64,000 bases of DNA from Synchiropus splendidus (taxonomy: Eukaryota; Chordata; Actinopteri; Syngnathiformes; Callionymidae): the NCBI RefSeq assembly GCF_027744825.2, contig NC_071350.1:1426001-1490000 (forward strand), given 5' to 3'. Positions 48,701 to 60,430 of this stretch are shown here, one piece after another; position 1 is the first letter of the stretch, and every line of letters starts with the position of its first letter. The translations under genes and the position numbers were made by a program. The notes below the pieces were generated by a model. That model had not been told where the DNA came from. It ran no database searches and was given only the letters and a program-made list of their open reading frames with translations.

Positions 48701-49463
48701 TATCTCAGGCTGAAAACGCGTTTTACGCATTGTGCCATAACTTTGCAGGAAAGCATCAGAACATGAAATTTTCACCTCCCACTATAGCAGAAAGGGTCTT
48801 TCTAGTAGTCGCACATCAAATCTAAGCTGTCTGAAGTGTTTTTCCAAAGTTATCAACATTTTTATGTTTGGCTTTCCGGAAACGACCTTATCTCGGGCTG
48901 AAAACGCGTTTTCTGCATTGTGCCATAACTTTGCAGTGAAGCTTCAGAACATGAAATTTTCACCTCCCACTGTAGCAGAAAGGGTCTTTCTAGTAGTTGC
49001 ACATCAAATCTAAGCTGTCTGAAGTGTTTTTCCAAAGTTATCAACATTTTATGTTTGGCGTTCCGGAACCCACCTTATCTCAGACAGAAAACGAGTTTTC
49101 TGCATTGTTCCTTAACTTTGATGGAAAGCTTCAGAACATGAAAGTTTCACCTACCACTATAGCAGAAATTGTCTTTCTAGTAGTTGCACATCAAATCTAA
49201 GCTGTCTGAAGTGTTTTTCCAAAGTTATCAACATTTTTATGTTTGGCGTTCCGGAACCCACCTTATCTGAGGCTGAAAACGCGTTTTCTGCATTGTGCAA
49301 TAACTTTGAAGGAAAGCTTCAGAACATGAAAGTTTCACCTACCACTATAGCAGAAATTGTCTTTCTCGTAGTTGCACATCAAATATAAGCTGTCTGAAGT
49401 GTTTTTCCAAAGTTATCAACATTTTTATGTTTGGCGTTCCGGAACCCACCTTATCTCAGGCTG
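45703..49463 (+). repeat. Long higher-order repeat, copy A (3761 bp, 20 monomers)
   Basis: Starts at a GTTTTCTGCTTTG monomer and runs until that monomer recurs 3761 bp later. Marks are AAGTTTCACCTCCC with TCTTTTGTAGTAG, GAAAACGGGTTTTCC, ATTTATATGTTTGGC, GGCTGATGAAACG, GCCGCTCCCGAACCC, CACAAGAGCATAAAGG, CAGAATAATTAATTTTC, TATCAATAATTTTATG, a T11 run, and CAACATTTTATG with CAGACAGAAAACG. It is the fullest version of the unit. Confidence 0.88.
48483..48493 (+). repeat. T11 tract from monomer ATTTTTATGTTTGG
   Basis: Eleven T in a row replace the usual TTTTTATGTTT, without a length change. The same tract is at 54690-54700 and 57323-57333, in the same position of copies A, C and D. At 58826-58836 the related monomer reads TTTTTATTTTT, one substitution away from T11, so it keeps an intermediate step. 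Confidence 0.8.
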
Positions 49464-51909
49464 AAAACGCGTTTTCTGCTTTGTGCCATAACTTTGCTGG
49501 GAATCTTCAGAAAATGAAATTTTAACCTCCCACAATAGCATAAAGGGTCTTTCTTGTAGTTGCACATCAAATCTAAGCTGTCTGAAGTGTTTTTCCAAAG
49601 TTATCAACATTTTTATGTTTGGCGTTCCGGAACCCACCTTATCTCCGGCTGAAAACGCGTTTTCTGCATTGTTCTTTAACTTTGCAGGGAAGCTTCAGAA
49701 CGTGAAATTTTCAACTCCAACTATAACAGACAGGGTCTTTGTAGTAGTTGCACATCAAATCTAAGCTGTCTGAAGTGTTTTTCGAAAGTTATCAACATTT
49801 TTACGTTTGGCGTTCCGGAACCTACCTTATCTCAGGCTGAAAACGCGTTTTCTGCATTGTGCCATAACTTTGAAGGAAAGCTTCAGAAAATGAAAGTTTC
49901 ACCTCCCACTATAGCAGAAAGGGTCTTTTGTAGTAGTTGCACATCAAATATTAGCTGTCTGAAGTGTTTTTCCAAAGTTATCAACATTTTTATGTTTGGC
50001 GTTCCGGACCCGACCTTTTCTCTGACTGAAAACGGGTTTTCCACATTGTGCCATAACTTTGCAGGGAAGCTTCAGAACATGAAATTTTCACGTCCCACTA
50101 TAGCAGAAAGAGTCTTTCTCGTAGTTGCACATCAAATCTAAGCTATCTGAAGTGTTTTTCCGAAGTTATCAACATTTTTACGTTTGGCATTACGGAACCC
50201 ACCTTATCTCAGCCTGAAAACGCGTTTTCTGCAATGTGCCATAACTTTGTTGGGAAGCTTCAGAACATGAAATTTTCACCTCCCACTATAGCAGAAAGGG
50301 TCTTTGTAGTAGTTGCAAATCAAATCTTAGCTGTCTGAAGTGTTTTTCCAAAATTATCAACATTTATATGTTTGGCATTCCGGACCCCACCTGATCTCAG
50401 CCTGAAAACGCGTTTTCTGCAATGTGCCATAACTTTGCTGGGAAGCTTCAGAACATGAAATTTTCACTTCGCACTATAGCAGAAAGGGTCTTTCTAGTAG
50501 TTGCATATCAAATCTAAGCTGTCTGAAGTGTTTTTCCAAAGTTATCAACACTTTTATATTTGGCGTTCCGGAATAGACCTTATCTCAGGCTGATGAAACG
50601 TTTTCTGCATTGTACCATAACTTTGCAGGGGAGCTTCAGAACATGAATTTTTCACTTCCCACTATAGCAGAAAGGGTCTTTCTAGTAGTTGCATATCAAA
50701 TCTAAGCAGTCTGAAGTGTTTTTCCAAAGTTATCAACACTTTTATGTTTGCCGCTCCCGAACCCAACTAATATCAGGCTGAAAACGCATTTTCTGCATTG
50801 TGCCATAACTTTGCAGGTAAGCTTCAGAACATGAAATTTTCACCTCCCACTATAGAAGAAAGGGTCTTTCTAGTAGTTGCACATCAAATCTAAGCTGTCT
50901 GAAATGTTTTTTCCAAAGTTATCAACATTTTTATGTTTGGCGTTCCGAAACCCACCTTATCTCAGTCTGAAAACGCGTTTTCTGCATTGTCCCATAACTT
51001 TGCAGGGAAGCTTCAGAACATGAAAATTTAACCTCCCACAAGAGCATAAAGGGTCTTTCTTGTAATTGCACATCAAATCTAAGCTGTCTGAAGTGTTTTT
51101 CCAAAGTTATCAACATTTTTATGTTTGGCGTTCCGGAACCCACCTTTTCTCTTGCTGAAAACGCGTTTTCTGCTTTGTGTCATAACTTTGGAGGGAAGCT
51201 TCAGAACACGAAATTTTCACCTCCCACTATAGCAGAAAATGTCTTTCTAGTAGTTGCACCTCAAATCTAACCTGTCTGAAGTGTTTTTCCAAAGTTATCA
51301 ACATTCTTATGTTTGGCGTTCCGGAATCAACCTTATCTCACGCTGAAAACGCGTTTTCTGCACTGTGCCATCACTTTGCAGGAAAGCTGCAGAATAATTA
51401 ATTTTCACCTCCCACTATAGCAGAAAGGGTCTTTCTAGTAGTTGCACATCAAATCTAAGCTGTCTGAAGTGTTTTTCCAAAGTCATCAACATTCTTATGT
51501 TTGGTGTTCCGGAATCAACCTCATCTCCGGCTGAAAACGCGTTTTACGCATTGTGCCATAACTTTGCAGGAAAGCTTCAGAACATGAAATTTTCAACTCC
51601 CACTATAGCAGAAATTGTCTTTCTAGTAGTTGCACATCAAATCTAAGCTGTCTGAAGTGTTTTTCCAAAGTTATCAACATTTTTATGTTTGGCGTTCCGG
51701 AACCCACCTTATCTGAGGCTGAAAACGCGTTTTCTGCATTGTGCAATAACTTTGAAGGAAAGCTTCAGAACATGAAAGTTTCACCTACCACTATAGCAGA
51801 AATTGTCTTTCTCGTAGTTGCACATCAAATATAAGCTGTCTGAAGTGTTTTTCCAAAGTTATCAACATTTTTATGTTTGGCGTTCCGGAACCCACCTTAT
51901 CTCAGGCTG
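49464..51909 (+). repeat. Long higher-order repeat, copy B with 7-monomer deletion (2446 bp)
   Basis: Follows copy A closely until about 51612, where ACTATAGCAGAAATTGTC shows that the sequence has jumped to the part homologous to about 49160 in copy A. The loss is 1315 bp, seven monomers less 1 bp. The junction lies within one monomer and restores a full-length unit, as expected for unequal exchange in monomer register. Confidence 0.88.
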
Positions 51910-54900
51910 AAAACGCGTTTTCTGCTTTGTGCCATAACTTTGCTGGGAATCTTCAGAAAATGAAATTTTAACCTCCCACAATAGCATAAAGGGTCTTTCT
52001 TGTAGTTGCACATCAAATCTAAGCTGTCTGAAGTGTTTTTCCAAAGTTATCAACATTTTTATGTTTGGCGTTCCGGAACCCACCTTATCTCCGGCTGAAA
52101 ACGCGTTTTCTGCATTGTTCTTTAACTTTGCAGGGAAGCTTCAGAACGTGAAATTTTCAACTCCAACTATAACAGACAGGGTCTTTGTAGTAGTTGCACA
52201 TCAAATCTAAGCTGTCTGAAGTGTTTTTCGAAAGTTATCAACATTTTTACGTTTGGCGTTCCGGAACCTACCTTATCTCAGGCTGAAAACGCGTTTTCTG
52301 CATTGTGCCATAACTTTGAAGGAAAGCTTCAGAAAATGAAAGTTTCACCTCCCACTATAGCAGAAAGGGTCTTTTGTAGTAGTTGCACATCAAATATTAG
52401 CTGTCTGAAGTGTTTTTCCAAAGTTATCAACATTTTTATGTTTGGCGTTCCGGACCCGACCTTTTCTCTGACTGAAAACGGGTTTTCCACATTGTGCCAT
52501 AACTTTGCAGGGAAGCTTCAGAACATGAAATTTTCACGTCCCACTATAGCAGAAAGAGTCTTTCTCGTAGTTGCACATCAAATCTAAGCTATCTGAAGTG
52601 TTTTTCCGAAGTTATCAACATTTTTACGTTTGGCATTACGGAACCCACCTTATCTCAGCCTGAAAACGCGTTTTCTGCAATGTGCCATAACTTTGTTGGG
52701 AAGCTTCAGAACATGAAATTTTCACCTCCCACTATAGCAGAAAGGGTCTTTGTAGTAGTTGCAAATCAAATCTTAGCTGTCTGAAGTGTTTTTCCAAAAT
52801 TATCAACATTTATATGTTTGGCATTCCGGAACCCACCTGATCTCAGCCTGAAAACGCGTTTTCTGCAATGTGCCATAACTTTGCTGGGAAGCTTCAGAAC
52901 ATGAAATTTTCACTTCGCACTATAGCAGAAAGGGTCTTTCTAGTAGTTGCATATCAAATCTAAGCTGTCTGAAGTGTTTTTCCAAAGTTATCAACACTTT
53001 TATATTTGGCGTTCCGGAATAGACCTTATCTCAGGCTGATGAAACGTTTTCTGCATTGTACCATAACTTTGCAGGGGAGCTTCAGAACATGAATTTTTCA
53101 CTTCCCACTATAGCAGAAAGGGTCTTTCTAGTAGTTGCATATCAAATCTAAGCAGTCTGAAGTGTTTTTCCAAAGTTATCAACACTTTTATGTTTGCCGC
53201 TCCCGAACCCAACTAATATCAGGCTGAAAACGCATTTTCTGCATTGTGCCATAACTTTGCAGGTAAGCTTCAGAACATGAAATTTTCACCTCCCACTATA
53301 GAAGAAAGGGTCTTTCTAGTAGTTGCACATCAAATCTAAGCTGTCTGAAATGTTTTTTCCAAAGTTATCAACATTTTTATGTTTGGCGTTCCGAAACCCA
53401 CCTTATCTCAGTCTGAAAACGCGTTTTCTGCATTGTCCCATAACTTTGCAGGGAAGCTTCAGAACATGAAAATTTAACCTCCCACAAGAGCATAAAGGGT
53501 CTTTCTTGTAATTGCACATCAAATCTAAGCTGTCTGAAGTGTTTTTCCAAAGTTATCAACATTTTTATGTTTGGCGTTCCGGAACCCACCTTTTCTCTTG
53601 CTGAAAACGCGTTTTCTGCTTTGTGTCATAACTTTGGAGGGAAGCTTCAGAACACGAAATTTTCACCTCCCACTATAGCAGAAAATGTCTTTCTAGTAGT
53701 TGCACCTCAAATCTAACCTGTCTGAAGTGTTTTTCCAAAGTTATCAACATTCTTATGTTTGGCGTTCCGGAATCAACCTTATCTCACGCTGAAAACGCGT
53801 TTTCTGCACTGTGCCATCACTTTGCAGGAAAGCTGCAGAATAATTAATTTTCACCTCCCACTATAGCAGAAAGGGTCTTTCTAGTAGTTGCACATCAAAT
53901 CTAAGCTGTCTGAAGTGTTTTTCCAAAGTCATCAACATTCTTATGTTTGGTGTTCCGGAATCAACCTCATCTCCGGCTGAAAACGCGTTTTACGCATTGT
54001 GCCATAACTTTGCAGGAAAGCTTCAGAACATGAAATTTTCAACTCCCACTATAGCAGAAAGGGTCTTTCTAGTAGTTGCACATCAAATCAAAGCTGTCTG
54101 AAGTGTTTTTCCAAAGTTATCAATAATTTTATGTTTGGCGTTCCGGAATCGACCTTATCTCATGCTGAAAACGCGTTTCCTGCATTGTGGCATAACTTTG
54201 CAGTTAAGCTTCAGAACATGAAATTTTCACCTCCCACTGAAGCAGAAAGGGTCTTTCTAGTAGTTGCACATCAAATCTAAGCTGTCTGAAATGTTTTTCC
54301 AAAGTTATCAACATTTTTATGTTTGGCGTTCCGGAATCAACCTTATCTCAGGCTGAAAACGCGTTTTACGCATTGTGCCATAACTTTGCAGGAAAGCATC
54401 AGAACATGAAATTTTCACCTCCCACTATAGCAGAAAGGGTCTTTCTAGTAGTTGCACATCAAATCTAAGCTGTCTGAAGTGTTTTTCCAAAGTTATCAAT
54501 ATTTTTGTGTTTGGCGTTCCGGAATCGACCTTATCTCAGGCTGAAAACGCGTTTCCTGAATTGTGGCATAACTTTGCAGGGAATCTTCAGAACACGAAAT
54601 TTTCACCTCCCACTGTAGCAGAAAGGGTCTTTCTAGTCGTTGCACATCAAATCTAAGCTGTCTGAAGTGTTTTTCCAAAATTTTCAACATTTTTTTTTTT
54701 GGCCTTCGGGAACCCACATTATCTCAGGCTGAAAACGCGTTTTACGCATTGTGCCATAACTTTGCAGGGAAGCTTCAGAACATGAAATTTTCACCCCCCA
54801 CTGAAGCAGAAAGGGTCTTTCTAGTAGTTGCACATCAAATCTAAGCTGTCTGAAGTGTTTTTCCAAAGTTATTAACATTTTTATGTTTGGCGTTCCGGAA

Positions 54901-55324
54901 TCAACCTTATCTCAGGCTGAAAACGCGTTTTACGCATTGTGCCATAACTTTGCAGGAAAGCATCAGAACATGAAATTTTCACCTCCCACTATAGCAGAAA
55001 GGGTCTTTCTAGTAGTCGCACATCAAATCTAAGCTGTCTGAAGTGTTTTTCCAAAGTTATCAACATTTTTATGTTTGGAGTTCCGGAATCGACCTTATCT
55101 CAGGCTGAAAACGCGTTTTCTGCATTGTGCCATAACTTTGCAGGGAAGCTTCAGATCATGAAATTTTCACCTCCCACTATAGCAGAAAGGGTCTTTCTTG
55201 TAGTTGCACATCAAATCTAAGTTGTCTGAAGTGTTTTTTGAAAGCTATCAACATTTTTATGTTTGGCTTTCCGGAAACGACCTTATCTCGGGCTGAAAAC
55301 GCGTTTTCTGCATTGTGCCATAAC
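51910..55324 (+). repeat. Long higher-order repeat, copy C
   Basis: Retains the seven monomers missing from copy B, aligned to copy A at an offset of 6207 bp. One extra monomer is inserted at 55079-55266. At about 55317-55335 it switches to sequence homologous to about 46485 of copy A, so its end is truncated. Small differences from A include GGAACCCACATTATC near 54715. Confidence 0.85.
55079..55266 (+). repeat. Extra monomer inserted in copy C
   Basis: One complete 188-bp monomer with AGCTTCAGATCATG and CTAAGTTGTCTG sits between positions that are contiguous in copy A (48871/48872). A near-identical monomer is at about 59214-59400, followed in both places by the GGAAACGACC monomer. The 55 kb and 59 kb contexts are thus related, and the monomer was gained here or lost from copy A. 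Confidence 0.85.
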
Positions 55325-58319
55325 TTTGCTGGGAAGCTTCAGAACATGAAATTTTCACCTCCCACTATAGCAGAAAGGGTCTTTGTAGTAGTTGCAAATC
55401 AAATCTAAGCTGTCTGAAGTGTTTTTCCAAAATTATCAACATTTATATGTTTGGCATTCCGGAACCCACCTGATCTCAGCCTGAAAACGCGTTTTCTGCA
55501 ATGTGCCATAACTTTGCTGGGAAGCTTCAGAACATGAAATTTTCACTTCGCACTATAGCAGAAAGGGTCTTTCTAGTAGTTGCATATCAAATCTAAGCTG
55601 TCTGAAGTGTTTTTCCAAAGTTATCAACACTTTTATATTTGGCGTTCCGGAATAGACCTTATCTCAGGCTGATGAAACGTTTTCTGCATTGTACCATAAC
55701 TTTGCAGGGGAGCTTCAGAACATGAATTTTTCACTTCCCACTATAGCAGAAAGGGTCTTTCTAGTAGTTGCATATCAAATCTAAGCAGTCTGAAGTGTTT
55801 TTCCAAAGTTATCAACACTTTTATGTTTGCCGCTCCCGAACCCAACTAATATCAGGCTGAAAACGCATTTTCTGCATTGTGCCATAACTTTGCAGGTAAG
55901 CTTCAGAACATGAAATTTTCACCTCCCACTATAGAAGAAAGGGTCTTTCTAGTAGTTGCACATCAAATCTAAGCTGTCTGAAATGTTTTTTCCAAAGTTA
56001 TCAACATTTTTATGTTTGGCGTTCCGAAACCCACCTTATCTCAGTCTGAAATCGCGTTTTCTGCATTGTCCCATAACTTTGCAGGGAAGCTTCAGAACAT
56101 GAAAATTTAACCTCCCACAAGAGCATAAAGGGTCTTTCTTGTAATTGCACATCAAATCTAAGCTGTCTGAAGTGTTTTTCCAAAGTTATCAACATTTTTA
56201 TGTTTGGCGTTCCGGAACCCACCTTTTCTCTTGCTGAAAACGCGTTTTCTGCTTTGTGTCATAACTTTGGAGGGAAGCTTCAGAACACGAAATTTTCACC
56301 TCCCACTATAGCAGAAAATGTCTTTCTAGTAGTTGCACCTCAAATCTAACCTGTCTGAAGTGTTTTTCCAAAGTTATCAACATTCTTATGTTTGGCGTTC
56401 CGGAATCAACCTTATCTCACGCTGAAAACGCGTTTTCTGCACTGTGCCATCACTTTGCAGGAAAGCTGCAGAATAATTAATTTTCACCTCCCACTATAGC
56501 AGAAAGGGTCTTTCTAGTAGTTGCACATCAAATCTAAGCTGTCTGAAGTGTTTTTCCAAAGTCATCAACATTCTTATGTTTGGTGTTCCGGAATCAACCT
56601 CATCTCCGGCTGAAAACGCGTTTTACGCATTGTGCCATAACTTTGCAGGAAAGCTTCAGAACATGAAATTTTCAACTCCCACTATAGCAGAAAGGGTCTT
56701 TCTAGTAGTTGCACATCAAATCAAAGCTGTCTGAAGTGTTTTTCCAAAGTTATCAATAATTTTATGTTTGGCGTTCCGGAATCGACCTTATCTCATGCTG
56801 AAAACGCGTTTCCTGCATTGTGGCATAACTTTGCAGTTAAGCTTCAGAACATGAAATTTTCACCTCCCACTGAAGCAGAAAGGGTCTTTCTAGTAGTTGC
56901 ACATCAAATCTAAGCTGTCTGAAATGTTTTTCCAAAGTTATCAACATTTTTATGTTTGGCGTTCCGGAATCAACCTTATCTCAGGCTGAAAACGCGTTTT
57001 ACGCATTGTGCCATAACTTTGCAGGAAAGCATCAGAACATGAAATTTTCACCTCCCACTATAGCAGAAAGGGTCTTTCTAGTAGTTGCACATCAAATCTA
57101 AGCTGTCTGAAGTGTTTTTCCAAAGTTATCAATATTTTTGTGTTTGGCGTTCCGGAATCGACCTTATCTCAGGCTGAAAACGCGTTTCCTGAATTGTGGC
57201 ATAACTTTGCAGGGAATCTTCAGAACACGAAATTTTCACCTCCCACTGTAGCAGAAAGGGTCTTTCTAGTCGTTGCACATCAAATCTAAGCTGTCTGAAG
57301 TGTTTTTCCAAAATTTTCAACATTTTTTTTTTTGGCCTTCGGGAACCCACCTTATCTCAGGCTGAAAACGCGTTTTACGCATTGTGCCATAACTTTGCAG
57401 GGAAGCTTCAGAACATGAAATTTTCACCCCCCACTGAAGCAGAAAGGGTCTTTCTAGTAGTTGCACATCAAATCTAAGCTGTCTGAAGTGTTTTTCCAAA
57501 GTTATTAACATTTTTATGTTTGGCGTTCCGGAATCAACCTTATCTCAGGCTGAAAACGCGTTTTACGCATTGTGCCATAACTTTGCAGGAAAGCATCAGA
57601 ACATGAAATTTTCACCTCCCACTATAGCAGAAAGGGTCTTTCTAGTAGTTGCACATCAAATCAAAGCTGTCTGAAGTGTTTTTCCAAAGTTATCAATAAT
57701 TTTATGTTTGGCGTTCCGGAATCGACCTTATCTCATGCTGAAAACGCGTTTCCTGCATTGTGGCATAACTTTGCAGTTAAGCTTCAGAACATGAAATTTT
57801 CACCTCCCACTGAAGCAGAAAGGGTCTTTCTAGTAGTTGCACATCAAATCTAAGCTGTCTGAAGTGTTTTTCCAAAGTTATCAACATTTTATGTTTGGCG
57901 TTCCGGAACCCACCTTATCTCAGACAGAAAACGAGTTTTCTGCATTGTTCCTTAACTTTGATGGAAAGCTTCAGAACATGAAAGTTTCACCTACCACTAT
58001 AGCAGAAATTGTCTTTCTAGTAGTTGCACATCAAATCTAAGCTGTCTGAAGTGTTTTTCCAAAGTTATCAACATTTTTATGTTTGGCGTTCCGGAACCCA
58101 CCTTATCTGAGGCTGAAAACGCGTTTTCTGCATTGTGCAATAACTTTGAAGGAAAGCTTCAGAACATGAAAGTTTCACCTACCACTATAGCAGAAATTGT
58201 CTTTCTCGTAGTTGCACATCAAATATAAGCTGTCTGAAGTGTTTTTCCAAAGTTATCAACATTTTTATGTTTGGCGTTCCGGAACCCACCTTATCTCAGG
58301 CTGAAAACGCGTTTTCTGC
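55325..58319 (+). repeat. Long higher-order repeat, partial copy D (about 3 kb)
   Basis: Aligned to copy A 46485-49479 at a constant offset of 8840 bp, so the monomer count is unchanged across the copy. The exception is one monomer, 57650 to about 57836, whose type is swapped. The alignment ends at 58320, where TTTTCTGCTTTG becomes TTTTCTGCGTTG. Confidence 0.87.
57650..57836 (+). repeat. Swapped monomer (conversion-like tract) in copy D
   Basis: Copies on either side stay in register with copy A, but here copy A's GGCTTTCCGGAAACG monomer (48810-48996) is replaced by one with AATCAAAGCTG, TATCAATAATTTTATG, GCGTTTCCTGC, GCAGTTAAGC and CACTGAAGCAG. The same monomer occurs 940 bp (five monomers) upstream near 56710-56898, a plausible donor. 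Length is unchanged. Confidence 0.82.
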
Positions 58320-60430
58320 GTTGTGCCATTACTTTGTAGGGAAGCTTCAGAACATGAAATTTTCACCTCCCACTGAAGCAGAAAGGGTCTTTCTAGTAGT
58401 TGCACATCAAATCTAAGCTGTCTGAAGTGTTTTTCCAAAGTTATCAACATTTTTATGTTTGGCGTTCCGGAATCAACCTTATCTCAGGCTGAAAACGCGT
58501 TTTACGCATTGTGCCATAACTTTGCAGGAAAGCATCAGAACATGAAATTTTCACCTCCCACTATAGCAGAAAGGGTCTTTCTAGTAGTTGCACATCAAAT
58601 CTAAGCTGTCTGAAGTGTTTTTCCAAAGTTATCAATATTTTTGTGTTTGGCGTTCCGGAATCGACCTTATCTCAGGCTGAAAACGCGTTTCCTGAATTGT
58701 GGCATAACTTTGCAGGGAATCTTCAGAACACGAAATTTTCACCTCCCACTGTAGCAGAAAGGGTCTTTCTAGTCGTTGCACATCAAATCTAAGCTGTCTG
58801 AAGTGTTTTTCCAAAATTTTCAACATTTTTATTTTTGGTCTTCGGGAACCCACCTTATCTCAGGCTGAAAACGCGTTTTACGCATTGTGCCATAACTTTG
58901 CATAAAGCTTTAGAACATGAAATTTTCACCTCCCACTATAGCAGAAAGGGTCTTTCTAGTAGTTGCAGATTAAATCTAAGATGTCTGAAATGTTTTTCCA
59001 AAGTTATCAACTTTTTTATGTTTGGCGTTCCGGAACCCACCTTATCTCAGGCTGAAAACCCGTTTTCTTCATTGTTCTTTAATATTGCATAAAGTTTCAG
59101 AACATGAAATTTTCAACTCCCACTATAACAGACAGGGTCTTTCTTGTAGTTGCACATCAAATCTAAGCTGTCTGAAGTGTTTTTCCAAAGTTATCAACAT
59201 TTTTATGTTTGGCGTTCCGGAATCGACCTTATCTCAGGCTGAAAACGCGTTTTCTGCATTGTGCCATAACTTTGCAGGGAAGCTTCAGATCATGAAATTT
59301 TCACCTCCCACTATAGCAGAAAGGGTCTTTCTTGTAGTTGCACATCAAATCTAAGTTGTCTGAAGTGTTTTTCGAAAGCTATCAACATTTTTATATTTGG
59401 CTTTCCGGAAACGACCTTATCTCGGGCTGAAAACGCGTTTTCTGCATTGTGCCATAACTTTGCAGTGAAGCTTCAGAACATGAAATTTTCACCTCCCACT
59501 GTAGCAGAAAGGGACTTTCTAGTAGTTGCACATCAAATCTAAGCTGTCTGAAGTGTTTTTCCAAAGTTATCAACATTTTATGTTTGGCGTTCCGGAACCC
59601 ACCTTATCTCAGACAGAAAACGCGTTTTCTGCATTGTTCCTTAACTTTGATGGAAAGCTTCAGAACATGAAAGTTTCACCTACCACTATAGCAGAAATTG
59701 TCTTTCTAGTAGTTGCACATCAAATATAAGCTGTCTGAAGTGTTTTTCCAAAGTTATCAACATTTTTATGTTTGGCGTTCCGGAACCCACCTTATCTCAG
59801 GCTGAAAACGCGTTTTCAGCATTGTGCCATAACTTTGCAGGGAAGCTTCAGAACATGAAATTTTTACCTCCCACTATAGCAGAAAGGGTCTTTCTAGTAG
59901 TTGCACATCAAATCTAAGCTGTCTGAAGTGTTTTTCCAAAGTTATCAACATTTTTATGTTTGGCGTTCCGGAATTGACCGTATCTCAGGATGAAAAATTG
60001 TTTTCTGCATTGTGCCATAGCTTTGCAGGGAAGCTTCAGAACATGAAATTTTCACGTCCCAATATAGCAGAAAGGGTCTTTCTAGTAGTAGCACATCAAC
60101 CGGAATCGACCTTATCTCAGGCTGAAAACGCGTTGTCTGCATTGTGGCATAACTTTGCATGGAAGCTTCAGAACATGAAATTTTCACCTCCCACTGTAGC
60201 AGAAAGGGTCTTTCTAGTAGTTGCACATCAAATCTAAGCTGTCTGAAGTGTTTTTCCAAAGTTATCAACATTTTATGTTTGGCGTTCCGGAACCCACCTT
60301 ATCTCAGACAGAAAACGCGTTTTCTGCATTGTTCCTTAACTTTGATGGAAAGCTTCAGAACATGAAAGTTTCACCTACCACTATAGCAGAAATTGTCTTT
60401 CTAGTAGTTGTACATCAAATCTAAGCTGTC
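58320..60430 (+). repeat. Mosaic of copy A-D monomers and others
   Basis: The segment around 58430-58820 repeats 56930-57320 at 1503 bp (eight monomers). Two unusual monomers follow, with CATAAAGCTTTAG and AATATTGCATAAAGTTTC. The GATCATG monomer (about 59214) and a stretch homologous to copy A 48862-49200 come next at 59391-59729. A CAGACAGAAAACG monomer recurs near 60290. No gene is seen. Confidence 0.82.
59955..60230 (+). repeat. Monomer shortened by 56 bp
   Basis: At 60099/60100 GCACATCAA is joined directly to CCGGAATCG, skipping monomer positions 137-188 and 1-4 or equivalent (56 bp). The remaining spacing is 132 bp, a multiple of three. This explains why reading frames on both strands run unusually far across this junction. 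The lost part includes the right inverted arm (146-169). It is the largest deletion within a monomer that I found. Confidence 0.88.
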
